Assembly (NCBI GenBank): GCA_001986395.2
Contig: MQVO02000011.1
Location: forward strand, 124,001-188,000
Source: Irpex lacteus
Lineage: Eukaryota; Basidiomycota; Agaricomycetes; Polyporales; Irpicaceae
DNA length: 64,000 bases
Direction of reading: 5' to 3'
The notes under the pieces: generated by a model
The model's database searches: none
What the model was told of the DNA's origin: nothing
What the model saw: the letters and a program-made list of their open reading frames with translations, nothing else
Part shown: positions 34,975 to 46,955 of the stretch, piece by piece
How the letters are laid out: each line of letters opens with the position of its first letter
Numbering within the stretch: the stretch's first letter is position 1
Made by a program: the position numbers and the translations under genes

Positions 34975-35467
34975 ATGAGCTGGAACGGATGGATTGAACG
35001 CGGTCTGAACGACTTTGCACAGTACAGCGACAATGTCTATACGGTACGGTACCTCTATGAACAGACTTGACTACATCTCGCTAACTACGTGCTCCCATCT
35101 TGAATGTCAACGATTCGTGATAATCTCATGCAGAGTACACCAACGTCGACTGGACCATCTGGAAATCCCCGTGCCCCGTTGTACTACGAGTACGAATTGT
35201 CGTACATTCAAGCCCAAGGAGGCGTAAGTAAACTTTACCCTACATCATCTAGGCCAGCATACTTAGCCTACATTCACTCCCTCGGCGTAGCTCAAAGAAG
35301 AGGATGGATTCGGGAATTATCAACGATGCTACGATAAAACGAAAGGCGCGCCATATTTGCATGGTTGGCGGTCTCGTCCCGGAAATATCCATGATATCGA
35401 GGACCGTCGCATCTACCTTCCAGTAGGGCCCTTCCGTCCTGGTCAACCGGCGCCCTTCGAGTGGTAA
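34975..35467 (+). CDS. Small hypothetical protein, 111 aa, three exons
   Basis: The model is join(34975..35043, 35134..35223, 35291..35467). The exons are 69, 90 and 177 bases, all in phase 0 with GT-AG introns, and give 111 residues starting MSWNGWIERGLNDFAQYSDN. The C-terminal exon reads GLKEEDGFGNYQRCYDKTKG and ends PFRPGQPAPFEW. The protein is hydrophilic and rich in Gly, Tyr, Pro and Arg. It has no signal peptide or known motif, so it may be a cytosolic orphan. A strong TATA box upstream supports a real gene. It lies between the MFS and DUF6534 genes of the left arm and has no counterpart in the right arm. Function is unknown. Confidence 0.6.
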
Positions 35468-36061
35468 ATTCTTCGCATGGAAATATGGAGATGGTGTACA
35501 GTTCCACAAGAATACCAGCGGTTGCTGATAATCATAAGCTACTCGAATTTCAGCTACCCATTACTTTACCGTATTCATACCCATCGCTATCCGAGCAATT
35601 GTTTCAATCGTGTGTATAATCTGCTGTTCTGGAATCAAAGAGTAGATGTATAATCAGGAGGTTTGGGGTGCAGCCGGACTTCCTAGGATGCACAATTCCT
35701 AGGGACCCGCGGGAACTTAGACTGGACTAGATGGTCGCCGATTCTGCGTCGTCAGATATAGAACGCTCTGACGCATACTACGACGAGCCTCATTCCCGAA
35801 GAAAACCGTACCCGTGATTATTTCTTGGTGTGCGTTCAATTGTACCATAGTACGATTCAAGGAGCATCGGATACAATCATCTCATGTATACATACATCTG
35901 TGCTGACAGTGAGTAGATTACATAGAACCAATAATGATAGACCAAACGAGGGAGGAGATAATCAAAGGAACTGTGAGACATTTAGCACCGTTCAAGCCGT
36001 CGCACAGCAAACAACATTCCTCCGATACTCGTCCAGCTACATACTATTTCTTTTATAGCTA
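35468..36061. other. Spacer, no gene seen
   Basis: This separates the 3' end of the 111-aa gene from the 3' end of the minus-strand DUF6534-like gene. I found no coding or repeat signal. Confidence 0.4.
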
Positions 36062-38166
36062 TTAACGCCGCTTCTCCTCGCCTCGATCCAATCTGTCCAT
36101 AGCAAGGACATCGTCCTTCCGTCCTAAAGTCCCACGACCGTGACTTTGTCGCAGTGTCGTTCCATCCTCAAGATCGCTGTTCGTGAACCTGATAGCAGAC
36201 ATTGGGATCGATATCACTGCTGCCTCGCCCGACGAGTGGCTACGATCCCATGCTTTCTTACCAGCGTCCAGCGTTGCCAAGAGAGAGCCGAACATCACTA
36301 TACAGAGAAGGTGGCGTCGTCAGTCGTCATGGCATCACAGTTATTGGAGGACAAATTACATGAGGGAGAAGGCACATATTTGCCAGGAACATGAGACCTC
36401 AGGGGAAATATTCAGGCACGTACCTCCCGGTAGTATGAAATAGAACGGCACATAAAGGAACGTGTTCTGGCTCGAGACATACTTCAAGCAATTTCGAATC
36501 AGCGAGTGAAGTTTGAAAAGTGTGGGATGCGTACCAGGACCAGGACCATGAGAGAACACAAACTGCAAGGAATACGTCTTAATCAGAAGTTTGGTGGAAC
36601 TCATTGCAAAATCGTGGACATACCTGGAGAGGGCGCCTGTGTTAACACTGTAAAGCATCATCGTTCTAATGAACGAGTCCGTCCTAGTTGAACCTGAGAT
36701 TGCATATCAAGTTGTTGTACGCAGGAGTGGCTTACCGTTTAAACCCAGTGCTACGCTTTTTGAGAAGGATACATAAAGCGATAGCTGTGACTACGTCTGC
36801 GGCAATGCTTCCTATGAAAGCCATGTAGAACATCCACTAGACAAAGAGTGAGCTAAGAGAACTACGATAAGATGTTCTGTCGAACAGAACTCACAGAGAT
36901 CGAGCTTATGTCCGGGAAGGTAGTAAGGTAAAAACTTGAAGAACCGAGATTGATTGTAAGCAGAGGTCGTAACTTCGCAGGGCTCACTAACGTACTTGCT
37001 AATGGCAAATGCTAAAGACGAATAGAACTCAATCACTCATATAGCAGGGTAGTCCAAAGTACATACCTAAGCTTCCCGCTGTAACCGTTGACATGGGCAG
37101 AGGTTGTGTCAACTACGTTATAACACCTTTCGCGGGTAATGCATACCTAGATCGACAAGCGACATGACAACCTGTCCATGTACAGTTTCAACCTATTGTC
37201 AGTCGGGGTGTGACTCAATAGAGGGAATAATGCGCACGATAGCCGGAGCTAATAACCAGTTCCGGTTGCTTACTAGGCATGCATAGATTGTTATAATACA
37301 GGACTTAGTAGATGGAAAGCAAACGTACGCTTCCATACACGCCACGTGAAGACCCTGGCTTAGAGGAATGAGTATGTTAGGCGGGACAGCATGTATATCC
37401 GACGCACCCTCTGATGATGAACTCCATCAACCCCTACGGACAAACACTCAGCGATGCATCACCCATGTGGCGGACAACATTTACCGTAATTATATAATAC
37501 GTCTACGAGAATGTACTCAGAATTGGATTGCACGGGCAGGAAGCCTGGAGCTGAAGGACTTACCGTAGCAGCCCTGTGTACGTCAGTGAGAGACAATCAT
37601 TAACTAGAGATTCCAATAATTGAATAGAATGACCCACCAAAGGTTTTGTGTGGTCAACGCTGCGATGTTTGCATAGTTCGTGATTGTGTAGTAATATAGA
37701 GTGCTCGACACGGCGACCAGGTGGAGTGTCGAGAAGAGCCTGAAATGATAAGATCAGCATACCGGCTTCAGACGATAACGAGAGTGGGTGTACCAGAGTG
37801 TCACGATCTTCGAGGCGTAGCGCACAAGAAATGAGCGTGTGAGGCATCATGACACGGTTAGTACGACTCACCAACGTCCTAAGCCACACTCGATCCTTCT
37901 TTTCCCGAAATACGTTGTAGGTTTGAAGACACGTCAACCCATAGATACTGTGAGCGATGTGACCTTGTTAGTACCTGGATATAAGCCGACCAGCTGTTAC
38001 ACTTACACTGCTGCCGCGATGTTGCCTGTGTCAGGGGTAAGCTGCTTATCAGATAATAAAATCAGGCATGATGATAATCAAACGAACCTATGTACCCCGC
38101 CCCAAACGTAGTGTCTACGCGTATTCGAGGCGAAGAAACATCTGCGAAATTTATCAGAGGGCTCAT
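36062..38166 (-). CDS. DUF6534-like multi-pass membrane protein, left-arm copy, micro-exon gene
   Basis: The ATG at 38166 opens MSPLINFADVSSPRIRVD. A chain of very short exons follows on the minus strand, including a 14-nt exon at 37794-37807 and a 10-nt exon at 37564-37573. Spliced, they give CLQTYNVFREKKDRVWLRTL, LFSTLHLVAVSSTLYYYTIT, NYANIAALTTQNLWAAT, LMEFIIRGVFTWRVWKRLS and NRNWLLAPAI. The later part includes TDSFIRTMMLYSVNTGALS, and the last exon reads SLLATLDAGKKAWDR and ends DRLDRGEEKRR. This is the DUF6534 layout of hydrophobic helices and a variable hydrophilic tail. It probably sits in a membrane; its role is unknown. It is about 60 percent similar by eye to the gene at 48529-50752, with the same intron phases. 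Some middle exons were not resolved. Confidence 0.75.
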
Positions 38167-40235
38167 GAAGAGGTTGTGCAAGTAGCGACTCTGTGGTCTG
38201 ACCGAAGACGGCCGATCATCGATAATAGGGGGAAGGCCTATATACTCTCGATTCCGTTTTTCCGTCGAGCCGCTCTTGAAGCCATTAGAGTGGCTATTAG
38301 CTGCCGCCTGGTGGCGTATTAGTACTTAGTACTCGACCAGAGATCGAACCAGAGATCAAAGGTAGTAGGATTCAGATCGTCCAATGAATGCAAGGTACGC
38401 CCGCGGATAAACAGAAGAAATTCGAGTTGGAGGCTGGGTCTTTGGCGCCACTGACAAACATGAAATTTCATGAGTGCAAATTAGCAACATGGTCCGAGAA
38501 TAGCGCCCTGAAGATCTGAATTAACGTACCTTAACGTTAATCTGGTAGGCTTGTAGTCGCATGTATGGACATCTCCTTTGCAACGTCGAACGCATGGCAG
38601 AAATTCGTAGAATACGGTTGTTCAGAAGAGCCAGCGCCACCATCTTGGGGGCTCGACGTGGCAATGATCGAAAGTAACAGTGAGCGGACGAGACGCTGAT
38701 ATTCTCCGGGCAGATGACCAAAGTTTCTGGCAGCCACTCAGTCTTCAGGCTTTCAGGCTGGTCATTCTCGGTCGCCTGACATTCGAGAAGAAAGAGGTAG
38801 TGCTGTGGCGTGCACTATCATGATGCTTCGGTTCGACGACATGTCCGCTTCACATGCTCACGAATATTGCGCACCCTTTCAGCTAGACCACGCAAGCGAC
38901 ACATCAAGCGTATTCGTCTTCAAATTGCGAAAGTCATACTCACCGCATGTAGTCTGCTGGTTTCCTCCAAGTTAATACGGACACGGTTGATGGCGTAAGC
39001 GGGGCTCATATCGGCATCGTCGGAGCTTCAAGTTTTAATCCTCAGTCGACGTCGCTGAAATGTGTGTGATAAACTGTGATTCTCCATACCTGCCAGGCCG
39101 TACTATCGAAAAGCCTCCAGGCTTCGACACGAAATAACTGAGGCGATCGAGGTACCTGTATACCTGGAAATTTGACATGAGCAACCCTCCACAGCGTCCC
39201 GTACGTTCTGAGAACTCACGAGCTACAATCTCTCGTATGGCCTTCCAGGAGTGGGTCGGAAGGAGCTCAGCTGGCTTTCTGGTAACTATGAATCTCGCTC
39301 AGTTCGCGTGCTATCTCACACAGTGATCCACAGGTCTGCCTTACTTGATGACCTCGAACAGAAGGCCATGCCTCTAGTCTAATACAGGAAGGGCCAACCA
39401 TTCGCATGGTTTGGCGTAATACCTTGTTCCTAAGAGCAGACGTCAGCTACGAACAGCGCTCTGCTCATTGTTCAGCAGCAGTTATGCATCTGACCCATCG
39501 CAAGCTCTCATAACGGACTACGGATGCATTGCATCACATCAACCGTACTGTACTGAATGAACGCATTTTCAAGGAGAGCGCGTCGATCGGAACACCAAAT
39601 GTAGATCCCTCTCGCTCATAGCCCTTACAACGCCATGCTTACATGGTGAGTTGGCATCCTCAATTCTCATGCTCTCGTTTTAGTCCCTTACTCAGGTATT
39701 TGTTCGCAGCTGTCCTTTTTGCGAGTCAATGCATATACCGTGGGCATGTCTTGCCGGCACCTACAGCTCATCATTCTTACAGCTTCACTTAGGTTTACTG
39801 TCCGTCTCAAGCAGTGCGCCTGTGGCGCCAGCTGTCACTACTATTCAGTGATGAAGCGTCTTATCTGACATATCCGGTCGGCTGTATCAGCTGGTAACGA
39901 AAGAAATGCTGATCATCGCCTACCACATACTCACGGACTTGTCTAAGATGGAACCCTGGACGTGCAGCGACCATGCCTTAGAGAATAGGCGTCTGGGGTC
40001 TTGCGATCTGTGTGCTGTACGACACCCAGGACCTCTTATCCACGATGCTGTAGATGAACTACGCTCAATTGCTGAAACACGTCATAAAGAAATCGCGCTA
40101 CGATGGATCGGAGCGCATATTCAATCCACTGCGGGACCATCAGTACTATTATTACGGAACTTGGCGCAGCCGGGACTTTTGGTTAGTCGCCTGCATAGTT
40201 AATGTGCGGCCGTAGCATGCCATACAGATCGAAGG
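38167..40235. other. Gene-poor spacer with possible remnants
   Basis: No intact gene is supported. Minus-strand pieces at about 38500-38740 read protein-like in two frames and may be remains of a lost gene. Confidence 0.35.
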
Positions 40236-40243
40236 TATAAAAG
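40236..40243 (+). promoter_or_regulatory. TATA box of the FAD oxidoreductase gene
   Basis: TATAAAAG lies 59 b upstream of the ATG at 40295. Confidence 0.65.
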
Positions 40244-40294
40244 GTGAGTGCGAGCAACCTTGATTATGCTGTTACCGTTCTCCATACAAGCGGA

Positions 40295-41896
40295 ATGACT
40301 CGTTTTCTTGCATCTCTGCTCGTCTCTTATGCAGCGTATACTTCCGCCACCGTTCTAACATCCACTGATCCCGTCTGCGTCGTAGGAGCCGGTCCCAGTG
40401 GTCTTACCATAGCCCATGAGCTCGAAGCCAAAGGATACAAAACAGTTGTCTTCGACAAACAGCCCGAGGTAGGAGGGAAATGCCAAGAGTTCTATGACGG
40501 GCCTGATCAGTAAGCTGGTATCCTCTTTGTCGTATGGCGGCGTCTCTTACGACCTCTTAGGAGTATTTACCACCCTCTTGGAGCTTTACTCTTCACAAAT
40601 CAGACCTACGTGAACACGATTCCCCTGATCAACGCTGCCAATGTTCCCATCACACCTGGTATTTCGATGCCTAATGGTTGGCAATATTGGCTTTATGGCC
40701 CAGGAGAGTCCGCAAATAATGTAACGAGGATGCCCAACGTCACTGCCATACAGACAGCTCTGATCGCCGCTGAATATGCAAGATACGTTGCGGAATGGGC
40801 AGTCGAATTCGCACCGCTATATACATCTCCGAGATATACTGTGAGCACTGTCTGGTGCCTGATCAGGATAAGGAGAACTGATTTCCGTTCTAGCATGGAG
40901 TACCGCATAGCCTGACAGTACCTATGTCTCAGTGGTTATCTACCCATGACTATGTGGCATTGCCCACGGTTATGGAGGCGGGAATGGTTCCGTACGGGTA
41001 TGGCGATATCACTCAAACACCAGCAGTACGTCTTCTCGCGACCAGTTATGAAGGTTATGCACTAAGCGATCACAGGTTTACATGCTACAATACTTCACAC
41101 CTGACGTTCTAGGGGCGTTCCTGGGAATTACTCCAGGTTACATTGTAGGTATGTTGTGTCGTCCTCCATAGTGATGTCATACAAGGACGAACTACACTGA
41201 ACTTCGACCGCCCTAGACTTCCACAAAGTGTTCGTTCACTATTCTACCTCAGTACGTGGGCCAATTCACGTGAACGCAACCGTGACGAGGATCGATCGTA
41301 GTACCTCTACTCCGATCATCACATACGGCTCAAACGCGACACAAGTATGTTCAGACGTAGTTCTCGCGTTTGCACCAACCCTCGCGAACCTCCATGCGAT
41401 TGACATGCCGCTCACATCTAACGAGACCGCCGTCTTCTCCAAAGTTGGCATCACCGCGTACTGGTCCTCTGCCACGTCGACGAAGATCGCCTACCCGTAC
41501 TTTTACCAACAAAGCCCGCCGCAGTCTCTCGGCGCTCCCGTAGGCTTCTTGCGTGTCTTCAACGACTCACCTGTCGCGACGACGTATTCCTGGGGACCCA
41601 TTGGTAGTGACCTCTCCATCGACGATGTAACTCAGCTTCTGGTCTCAACTCTGACCGCGGTGCAAACTGGTGCTGGTATCCCCGATCCCACTGTTACTAC
41701 AGACGACGTCAAAGCGATCCGCCAGTGGGACTATTTCCCTCATTTCAACACGACCGATTTAGGTTCAGGAACTTACGTGAAGTACAATGCTTTGCAAGGA
41801 GAACTACACACGTATTATTCTTCCGGGCTCAACGGGTTTGAAACTGTTGAGTTCGCAATCAGGGCCGGCAAGGATCTAGTTCAATCCTTCTTCTGA
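40295..41896 (+). CDS. Secreted FAD-dependent oxidoreductase (amine-oxidase-like), 459 aa
   Basis: The model is join(40295..40509, 40561..40840, 40894..41025, 41076..41148, 41217..41896), all GT-AG and in phase, giving 459 residues. The start chosen gives a signal peptide (MTRFLASLLVSYAAYTSA). The dinucleotide-binding motif follows: VCVVGAGPSGLTIAHELEAK, then a second strand ending VVFDK that would bind the FAD ribose, then VGGKCQEF. The rest, with GYGDITQTPA and a C-terminal WDYFPHF and GFETVEFA block, resembles flavin amine oxidase or prenylcysteine-oxidase-like flavoproteins. Several NxT/S sites agree with secretion. Substrate is unknown. It sits near the centre of the inverted duplication and has no mirror copy. 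Confidence 0.85.
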
Positions 41897-42057
41897 GCTG
41901 ACAGGTTCCGGTCATGACAGCTTCACATTAAGAAGAGTACTCAGAGACGGTATTTATAGGCACTGGCGGTAGCGAGGATTTTCTTTGGATACTTGATCTT
42001 GTATGGCATGGCTACTATTTATGACGAACTGGGGCGACAGTCAAAATAGCCGACGTC

Positions 42058-44137
42058 CTAAATAGCTGATACTTTGCTCTCGTGCCTCTCCTCGAACACA
42101 GTATAGTGCATATTCTCCTCGGATTCGATACGCTTGTTCGCCTGGATCACAGCCAGTATATTCAGTGAAAGATCGCATCGTGTAACAAACCAATACACAC
42201 TTACCCACGAAGCGTCACCGGGACTCGAGATTCTGGCCGATGACTCCGGCCGAACATGGATCTGAGGCTGGAGGTTGGAATCCATCGTAATTTAGTGACG
42301 TTCTATTCCACTTGACGACAGACTTACCATGCCACCATGACCGGAGCTAGGTGTGATGTGCGACCGTAAGTTGGATAGCTCTAACCCAAACTTTGTATCA
42401 GCAGTCGCAGCCTGTATCACACTTTGTCGAGCGTTTAACCTATGCATCGTTCAAAACAATTGGTAAGAGTTTTGTGGAAAAACTGGGAAACACTCACATA
42501 GCAAGCATGGAATTTGCGTATACTGGTTGGACGATTAACAAGTGTAATTCAATAACTTCGAGTTGTTCTGTGGCTTACACTTGGCGATCAATTCTATCAT
42601 AGCTCCAAATGTCAGTGTATGTTTGTCGACATTCAACTGGAAAACAAGAATAAGCAATAGCAAGTTTAGCATCAAAGATGGACATACCGCAATGAAAAAG
42701 CCGCAAGAAGTTAATCTTCGCGGGAGAGCACGAAGTCAGCAAAGCAAGCAACATAAAGACACTACTATGCACTTACACGGTCAAGACACCTGTGCTGAAC
42801 GCGAGATTGATGAGACCTTTCACCATCTTCTTGGTACTTCTGGATGCCCATCAGTACGACTACATGGGCATAACTTAATGAAGGCAACGCTCACCGTTTA
42901 ATTGCTTGAGTGCGATCTCTCCAAAGGTAATACAAAAGGACAGATGTGATGGAGGTATCGAGTGCGATGTTAAGACCAAAGGTCCAGTTTACTTCAGTCT
43001 AAACCAGTCAAATATCGTGCAAGGTATCTTATGAGCTCCGAAATAAAGCTTACCACAAAATGCCCATCATTATACACTTCTACCCACGTGTCATAGGTGG
43101 TGCTACGGCAGTATTAATGGCTGCTGGAGGAAAGGGCTATATGGTAAACGCTTACGTATACGCGGTAGCCCCTGTGAACATGTGTGTCAGCCAACGATTT
43201 CGTGAAGCTTGAGGAGGAGGACGCACGGAACGATAAACCTTGGTGTACGCTCAGAATAACCCCACCATATCTGAGAAATGACGTGATTACCTATGTGGGC
43301 AAGGAATATACACACCATGAATGCCACAGGAATAATTTGCTTCCGTACTATTCCCTCCATCAGTCGATATAACCGAAGGCATATTGAGCAATAGTAGGCG
43401 TACATTGCCAGATACGATAGATATACCACCTGTAATCAAAAATCTTAATACATGGCCATGACACCAATATTGACCAGCTGACCCTTGTACGAGAGAGCTT
43501 ATGGCTAGCTGTAGATGGGCCGCATACATTAATGAGTAACAGCTGGAAAATTTGACTTTAAGCGTGCTTACGACTAAGTAGATTGTAGCCTGCGCCCATT
43601 GAACGTTGTCGATGTCAATGAACGATATGACACATCTGACACATCAATATTCACCGCAATTGTTCTACACAATTGCACCGTATCAGAAAGCCTTCGTTGA
43701 CGACGATTACCACACATTAGACTCACGGGACAACTTTCCCTGCGGCGACAGGATCTCCCCAAGCATTGATTAAATATTCGTAGAAGAATTGAAGGCATAG
43801 GCCGGTGTGCGCCGTTTCCAGTACCCTAGAGAAAGCTGAGGCCGGTACCCGTATATGAAGTTACGAGGTTATTACGCACGTAACCAGTATAACAAGCGAC
43901 TGTATCTTTCCATTGTCGTTGTAATTTGTCCAATAATAACACACCTGCGCACAGAATGCCCCATAGAGCCTGTAGATCCCCACCATGATGAACGTAGATG
44001 TTCAGATCAGATTTTTGGAGTCCGAATATATGGAATAATGCTCACATAAACGCAAAACATATAATGACGAACGCTGGACCTATGAAGGCGGAGAACGGCG
44101 GGGGCCGAGACGACATGAGAGCCGATTGCGAAGACAT
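42058..44137 (-). CDS. DUF6534-like membrane protein, third (central) copy
   Basis: The ATG at 44137 opens MSSQSALMSSRPPPFSAFIG, then a hydrophobic helix. Next come LYGAFCAQVCYYWTNYNDNG, VLETAHTGLCLQFFYEYLIN and GDPVAAGKVVP. A 26-nt exon at 43404-43429 encodes WYIYRIWQ, matching in size and phase the 26-nt exons of the other two DUF6534 genes. The tail at the 3' end reads LDSNLQPQIHVRPESSARIS with a final exon ANKRIESEENMHY. Family and orientation are clear, but several internal exons were not resolved and one expected micro-exon was not found, so decay is possible. It lies close to the axis of the inverted duplication. Confidence 0.6.
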
Positions 44138-44515
44138 CCCGCCGCATCGAGCCCAAGCTTTAAGTCATCTACTGAGGGTTGGCTGCCTCCGCGCCACATC
44201 GTACAACCTGCATCGAAATTTCTCGGCGGGTTCCTAGAATCTGAGAATATAGACCATGGTTAGTAGACTACTCTGCCGGCGCATGATGCATCATGCGTGA
44301 TGTGTCTGATATGGTAAGTAGTCTTATGAACAGGTTGGTAGATTCCATGATGGAGTCCTTGATCATGAGTGAGGTGACTGCACTGTTCTTCAAAGACAGT
44401 AAGTACGCTGTGAAATTGGAATGATTGTAACATGTACCCATCTAAGATGGCGTCCAGAGGCCAGAGTGGTGACTCGGACCTTTCCGGCTTTTTAGAGCTC
44501 CGACAGCCTAATGGG

Positions 44516-45073
44516 GACGGCGATAGTGTTGTGTCGAGTCGAGTTGAGTTGAGTCGAGTCGATCCAACTCGGAAAAACTCGACATCACGAGTTGAGCCGA
44601 GTCGAGTTACCGAGTCGACTCGCGAGTTTGCATCACGAGCTTCGGATTTCCCCGTGTTGTGTGAGGAAAGTCGTTTTCACCGATTCGGACGGGTTGAAAG
44701 ATAAATATTTTCACCCAAGAGTGTCTAGAGTATTATTTTCATTGTAACATCCAGTAAAATGATTTGTGAAGGCGGGGGTATGTATGCATGAGCCTCCGAA
44801 AGTGTTTTACTGGCTGCACGTTGGCGCCAGTCTGCTTTCACCGGCATAGACGCACGTACTCATGTAAGCGGACTGACGTCGACGAAACGATTGGGATCAC
44901 GGGAAACCGTGTCCTAGCCAATCAGGTACAGTGGATGCAGTCCCATCAGCAACTCGCGAGTCGACTCGAGTGTGAAACTCAACTCAACTCGTTTTCCGAG
45001 TTTTGCTAGGCGAACTCGCGAGTCGAGTTGACTCGGTGAGTTGGACTCGACTCGACACAACACTAGACGGCGA
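44516..45073. repeat. 8-bp target-site duplication of the MITE
   Basis: GACGGCGA occurs directly before and directly after the element with no mismatch, which points to a fairly recent insertion. Confidence 0.85.
44524..45065. mobile_element. Non-autonomous hAT-type MITE (542 bp) with 21-bp terminal inverted repeats
   Basis: The left end TAGTGTTGTGTCGAGTCGAG (44524) is matched exactly in reverse complement at the right end (45045-45065). Terminal TAGTG fits the YARNG ends of hAT transposons. The element is flanked on both sides by the 8-base direct repeat GACGGCGA (44516-44523 and 45066-45073), the target-site length of hAT. The subterminal 100 bases on each side are made of GAGTC/GAGTT-like motifs. 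It has no transposase. Confidence 0.9.
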
Positions 45074-45530
45074 CGTCCGCTTATTATTACTGATCGCATT
45101 ATGAGCGCTGATAATTTGCCCAATCAGACAAATACAGACAAATGCCAGGATCACGGTCGTCGATGGCAGCCTCTGGTATCGTCGAATCGTCTGAGCTATG
45201 GTGAGCGCCTCGTGACTGAGGTTGAGTGAGTTACGGAGGCGCACCGACGCAGCTAACGCCACGCCGGCCGAGAAACCATTCGATTGTGACTCCCGGAAGC
45301 CAACTCGGGGAGTTGTGTGTGACCGCCGGTAATAGACGTAAAAATCGTGAGATGTGGGGTGGGTAGGTGGTGTTGAGAGAGAAAAATGATGAGAGGTTCA
45401 TACACAACTAATAGAGGAGCGTCCCCAGTTGTCGCGATGATGTGAACCAAGCAGGAATTGAAAGGACTAGAATTGGCAGGTGAAAATAGTATACAGGTGT
45501 GCGAGAGTGGTGGATGGGGTTGCGGGCCTA

Positions 45531-46844
45531 TCATTGGTCCTGCGAGCTGTCGTCGTCTGATAGCTCGGGGCAATCAGGCGCAGTGTGCGCATCTGAATCA
45601 CAAAGACTGCAGAGGTGACGGTACCGGCACCGGTCGTCGTTCGGGCAACGACCCTGATTGAATCGGTGACAGGCCTCGTTCGACCGTTCGTTAAACGAGT
45701 TCTTGGTGTTTGTGGTTCTGGCAGCCACGGAGTGTGAGATCGTTGAGGGAGTGACGATGAACGCAGTATACAGGTGGTTCCACTCATGAAAATCGGTAAG
45801 CAGGAACTGGTTTCCGCGGCTGGCTTCAGCTCTGACTGCCCGATCGAAGTGGATGACACGGATGGCGTTGGCGTTCCCGACAGCTGCAAACTGCCTGTTG
45901 ATGTAGGAAGCGTAGTCGTTGAGTTCCCGTTCTCGGTGGGGGTAGCAGAACAAGACTCCCTGCTTGTAGCGTTCAAAAGCTGATGTCCATTCACCAGCAG
46001 TGGTGACGTGCTTCTTAGGCTTCGACGGTCCAGCAGTAAGTTCGAGATCCCCGACCTTGTATGTTTCGGCAGTGTCTCCGTCAATGGATTGAAGCGCGGA
46101 GTAAATGCGATCAAGGTCGATAAATTTGGACAAGAGTACGTCAGACCAGATTGGGTCTGGAAGCTGGGGGCAGTCCGGTTCGCAAACTAGGGCCTGCTTT
46201 GAGGCTGCGACATCTCGGGAGTAGATGCGCTTGCACCTGAGTGTTTCTTGGAGTTGTGGGCGCAATTGAGTGGTCGTAAGACGAGATTGTCGATTGGCGA
46301 TGAAAGGAAGGATTGCTTCGACAAAAGGCTTCTTTGTCGATCGGCGTGGTTCCTCGCTGTCTGGATCGCTGGAGGATGACCTCGCACGTTTCGCGTGAGA
46401 CGCAATAAATGATGGGCGGCTGGTTCCGAGTCCTCTGTCCCGCCTGATGTGGCCACGGTTGGTGAAGTCTGGCGCTTTGTCGGAATCATCAGAATCGCTG
46501 ACCTCAACGTCTGGGACGCCCTTAGTCGTACGGTTGGGCTGCCCGACATACTCTTGTGAGGCAGGACCAGTGTGGGAGTGGGCGAGTTCTTCTATCCTGT
46601 CAAGGAACCTGGAGAAAGTGGCATCCCGAGCGTTCTCGAGGTGTTCAGTAGCCTCGCCAGCCGAAGTGTCCACGGAGTGCGAGAAGATCTCCGCGTATAT
46701 CGACTTGATGGCATCGACCTTGGATTTCTCGCCTCGTCTGAAACGGTTGACATGTTCCTCGCACGCCTCGACGACCTGGCCCCTAAACTCGGAGTCAGGG
46801 GAAAGTTCTGTCGTAGCGATGGCATGTTGAGCAGCGCTGGCCAT
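45531..46844 (-). CDS. Gag-like protein with CCCH and CCHC zinc fingers (437 aa), orphaned
   Basis: An intact single-exon ORF runs from the first ATG (46844) to 45531. The N-terminal two thirds are charged and partly disordered. A folded block follows, with PDPIWSDVLLSKFIDLDRIY, EWTSAFERYKQGVLFCYPHR and ASRGNQFLLTDFHEWNHLY. The C-terminus has a CCCH finger (CHRFNQGRCPNDDRCRYRH, C-x7-C-x5-C-x3-H) directly followed by a CCHC knuckle (CSLCDSDAHTAPDC). I recall this finger pair in repeated agaricomycete proteins and in Gag proteins of tyrosine-recombinase (DIRS-like) retroelements; not verified. No RT or recombinase follows within 1 kb, so the copy looks truncated. The intact frame suggests recent origin or selection. 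Confidence 0.7.
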   Translation of the reverse strand: MASAAQHAIATTELSPDSEFRGQVVEACEEHVNRFRRGEKSKVDAIKSIYAEIFSHSVDTSAGEATEHLENARDATFSRFLDRIEELAHSHTGPASQEYVGQPNRTTKGVPDVEVSDSDDSDKAPDFTNRGHIRRDRGLGTSRPSFIASHAKRARSSSSDPDSEEPRRSTKKPFVEAILPFIANRQSRLTTTQLRPQLQETLRCKRIYSRDVAASKQALVCEPDCPQLPDPIWSDVLLSKFIDLDRIYSALQSIDGDTAETYKVGDLELTAGPSKPKKHVTTAGEWTSAFERYKQGVLFCYPHRERELNDYASYINRQFAAVGNANAIRVIHFDRAVRAEASRGNQFLLTDFHEWNHLYTAFIVTPSTISHSVAARTTNTKNSFNERSNEACHRFNQGRCPNDDRCRYRHLCSLCDSDAHTAPDCPELSDDDSSQDQ

Positions 46845-46955
46845 AGTTGATTCGATAGATGTTGTGTAACAATGTATCAACGAAAAACTGAGCGCTGTGC
46901 CTGGCGAAGGTAGTGTTAAGAGAGCGCGGCTCTCTCCTTCGTCTCAGGTATACCT

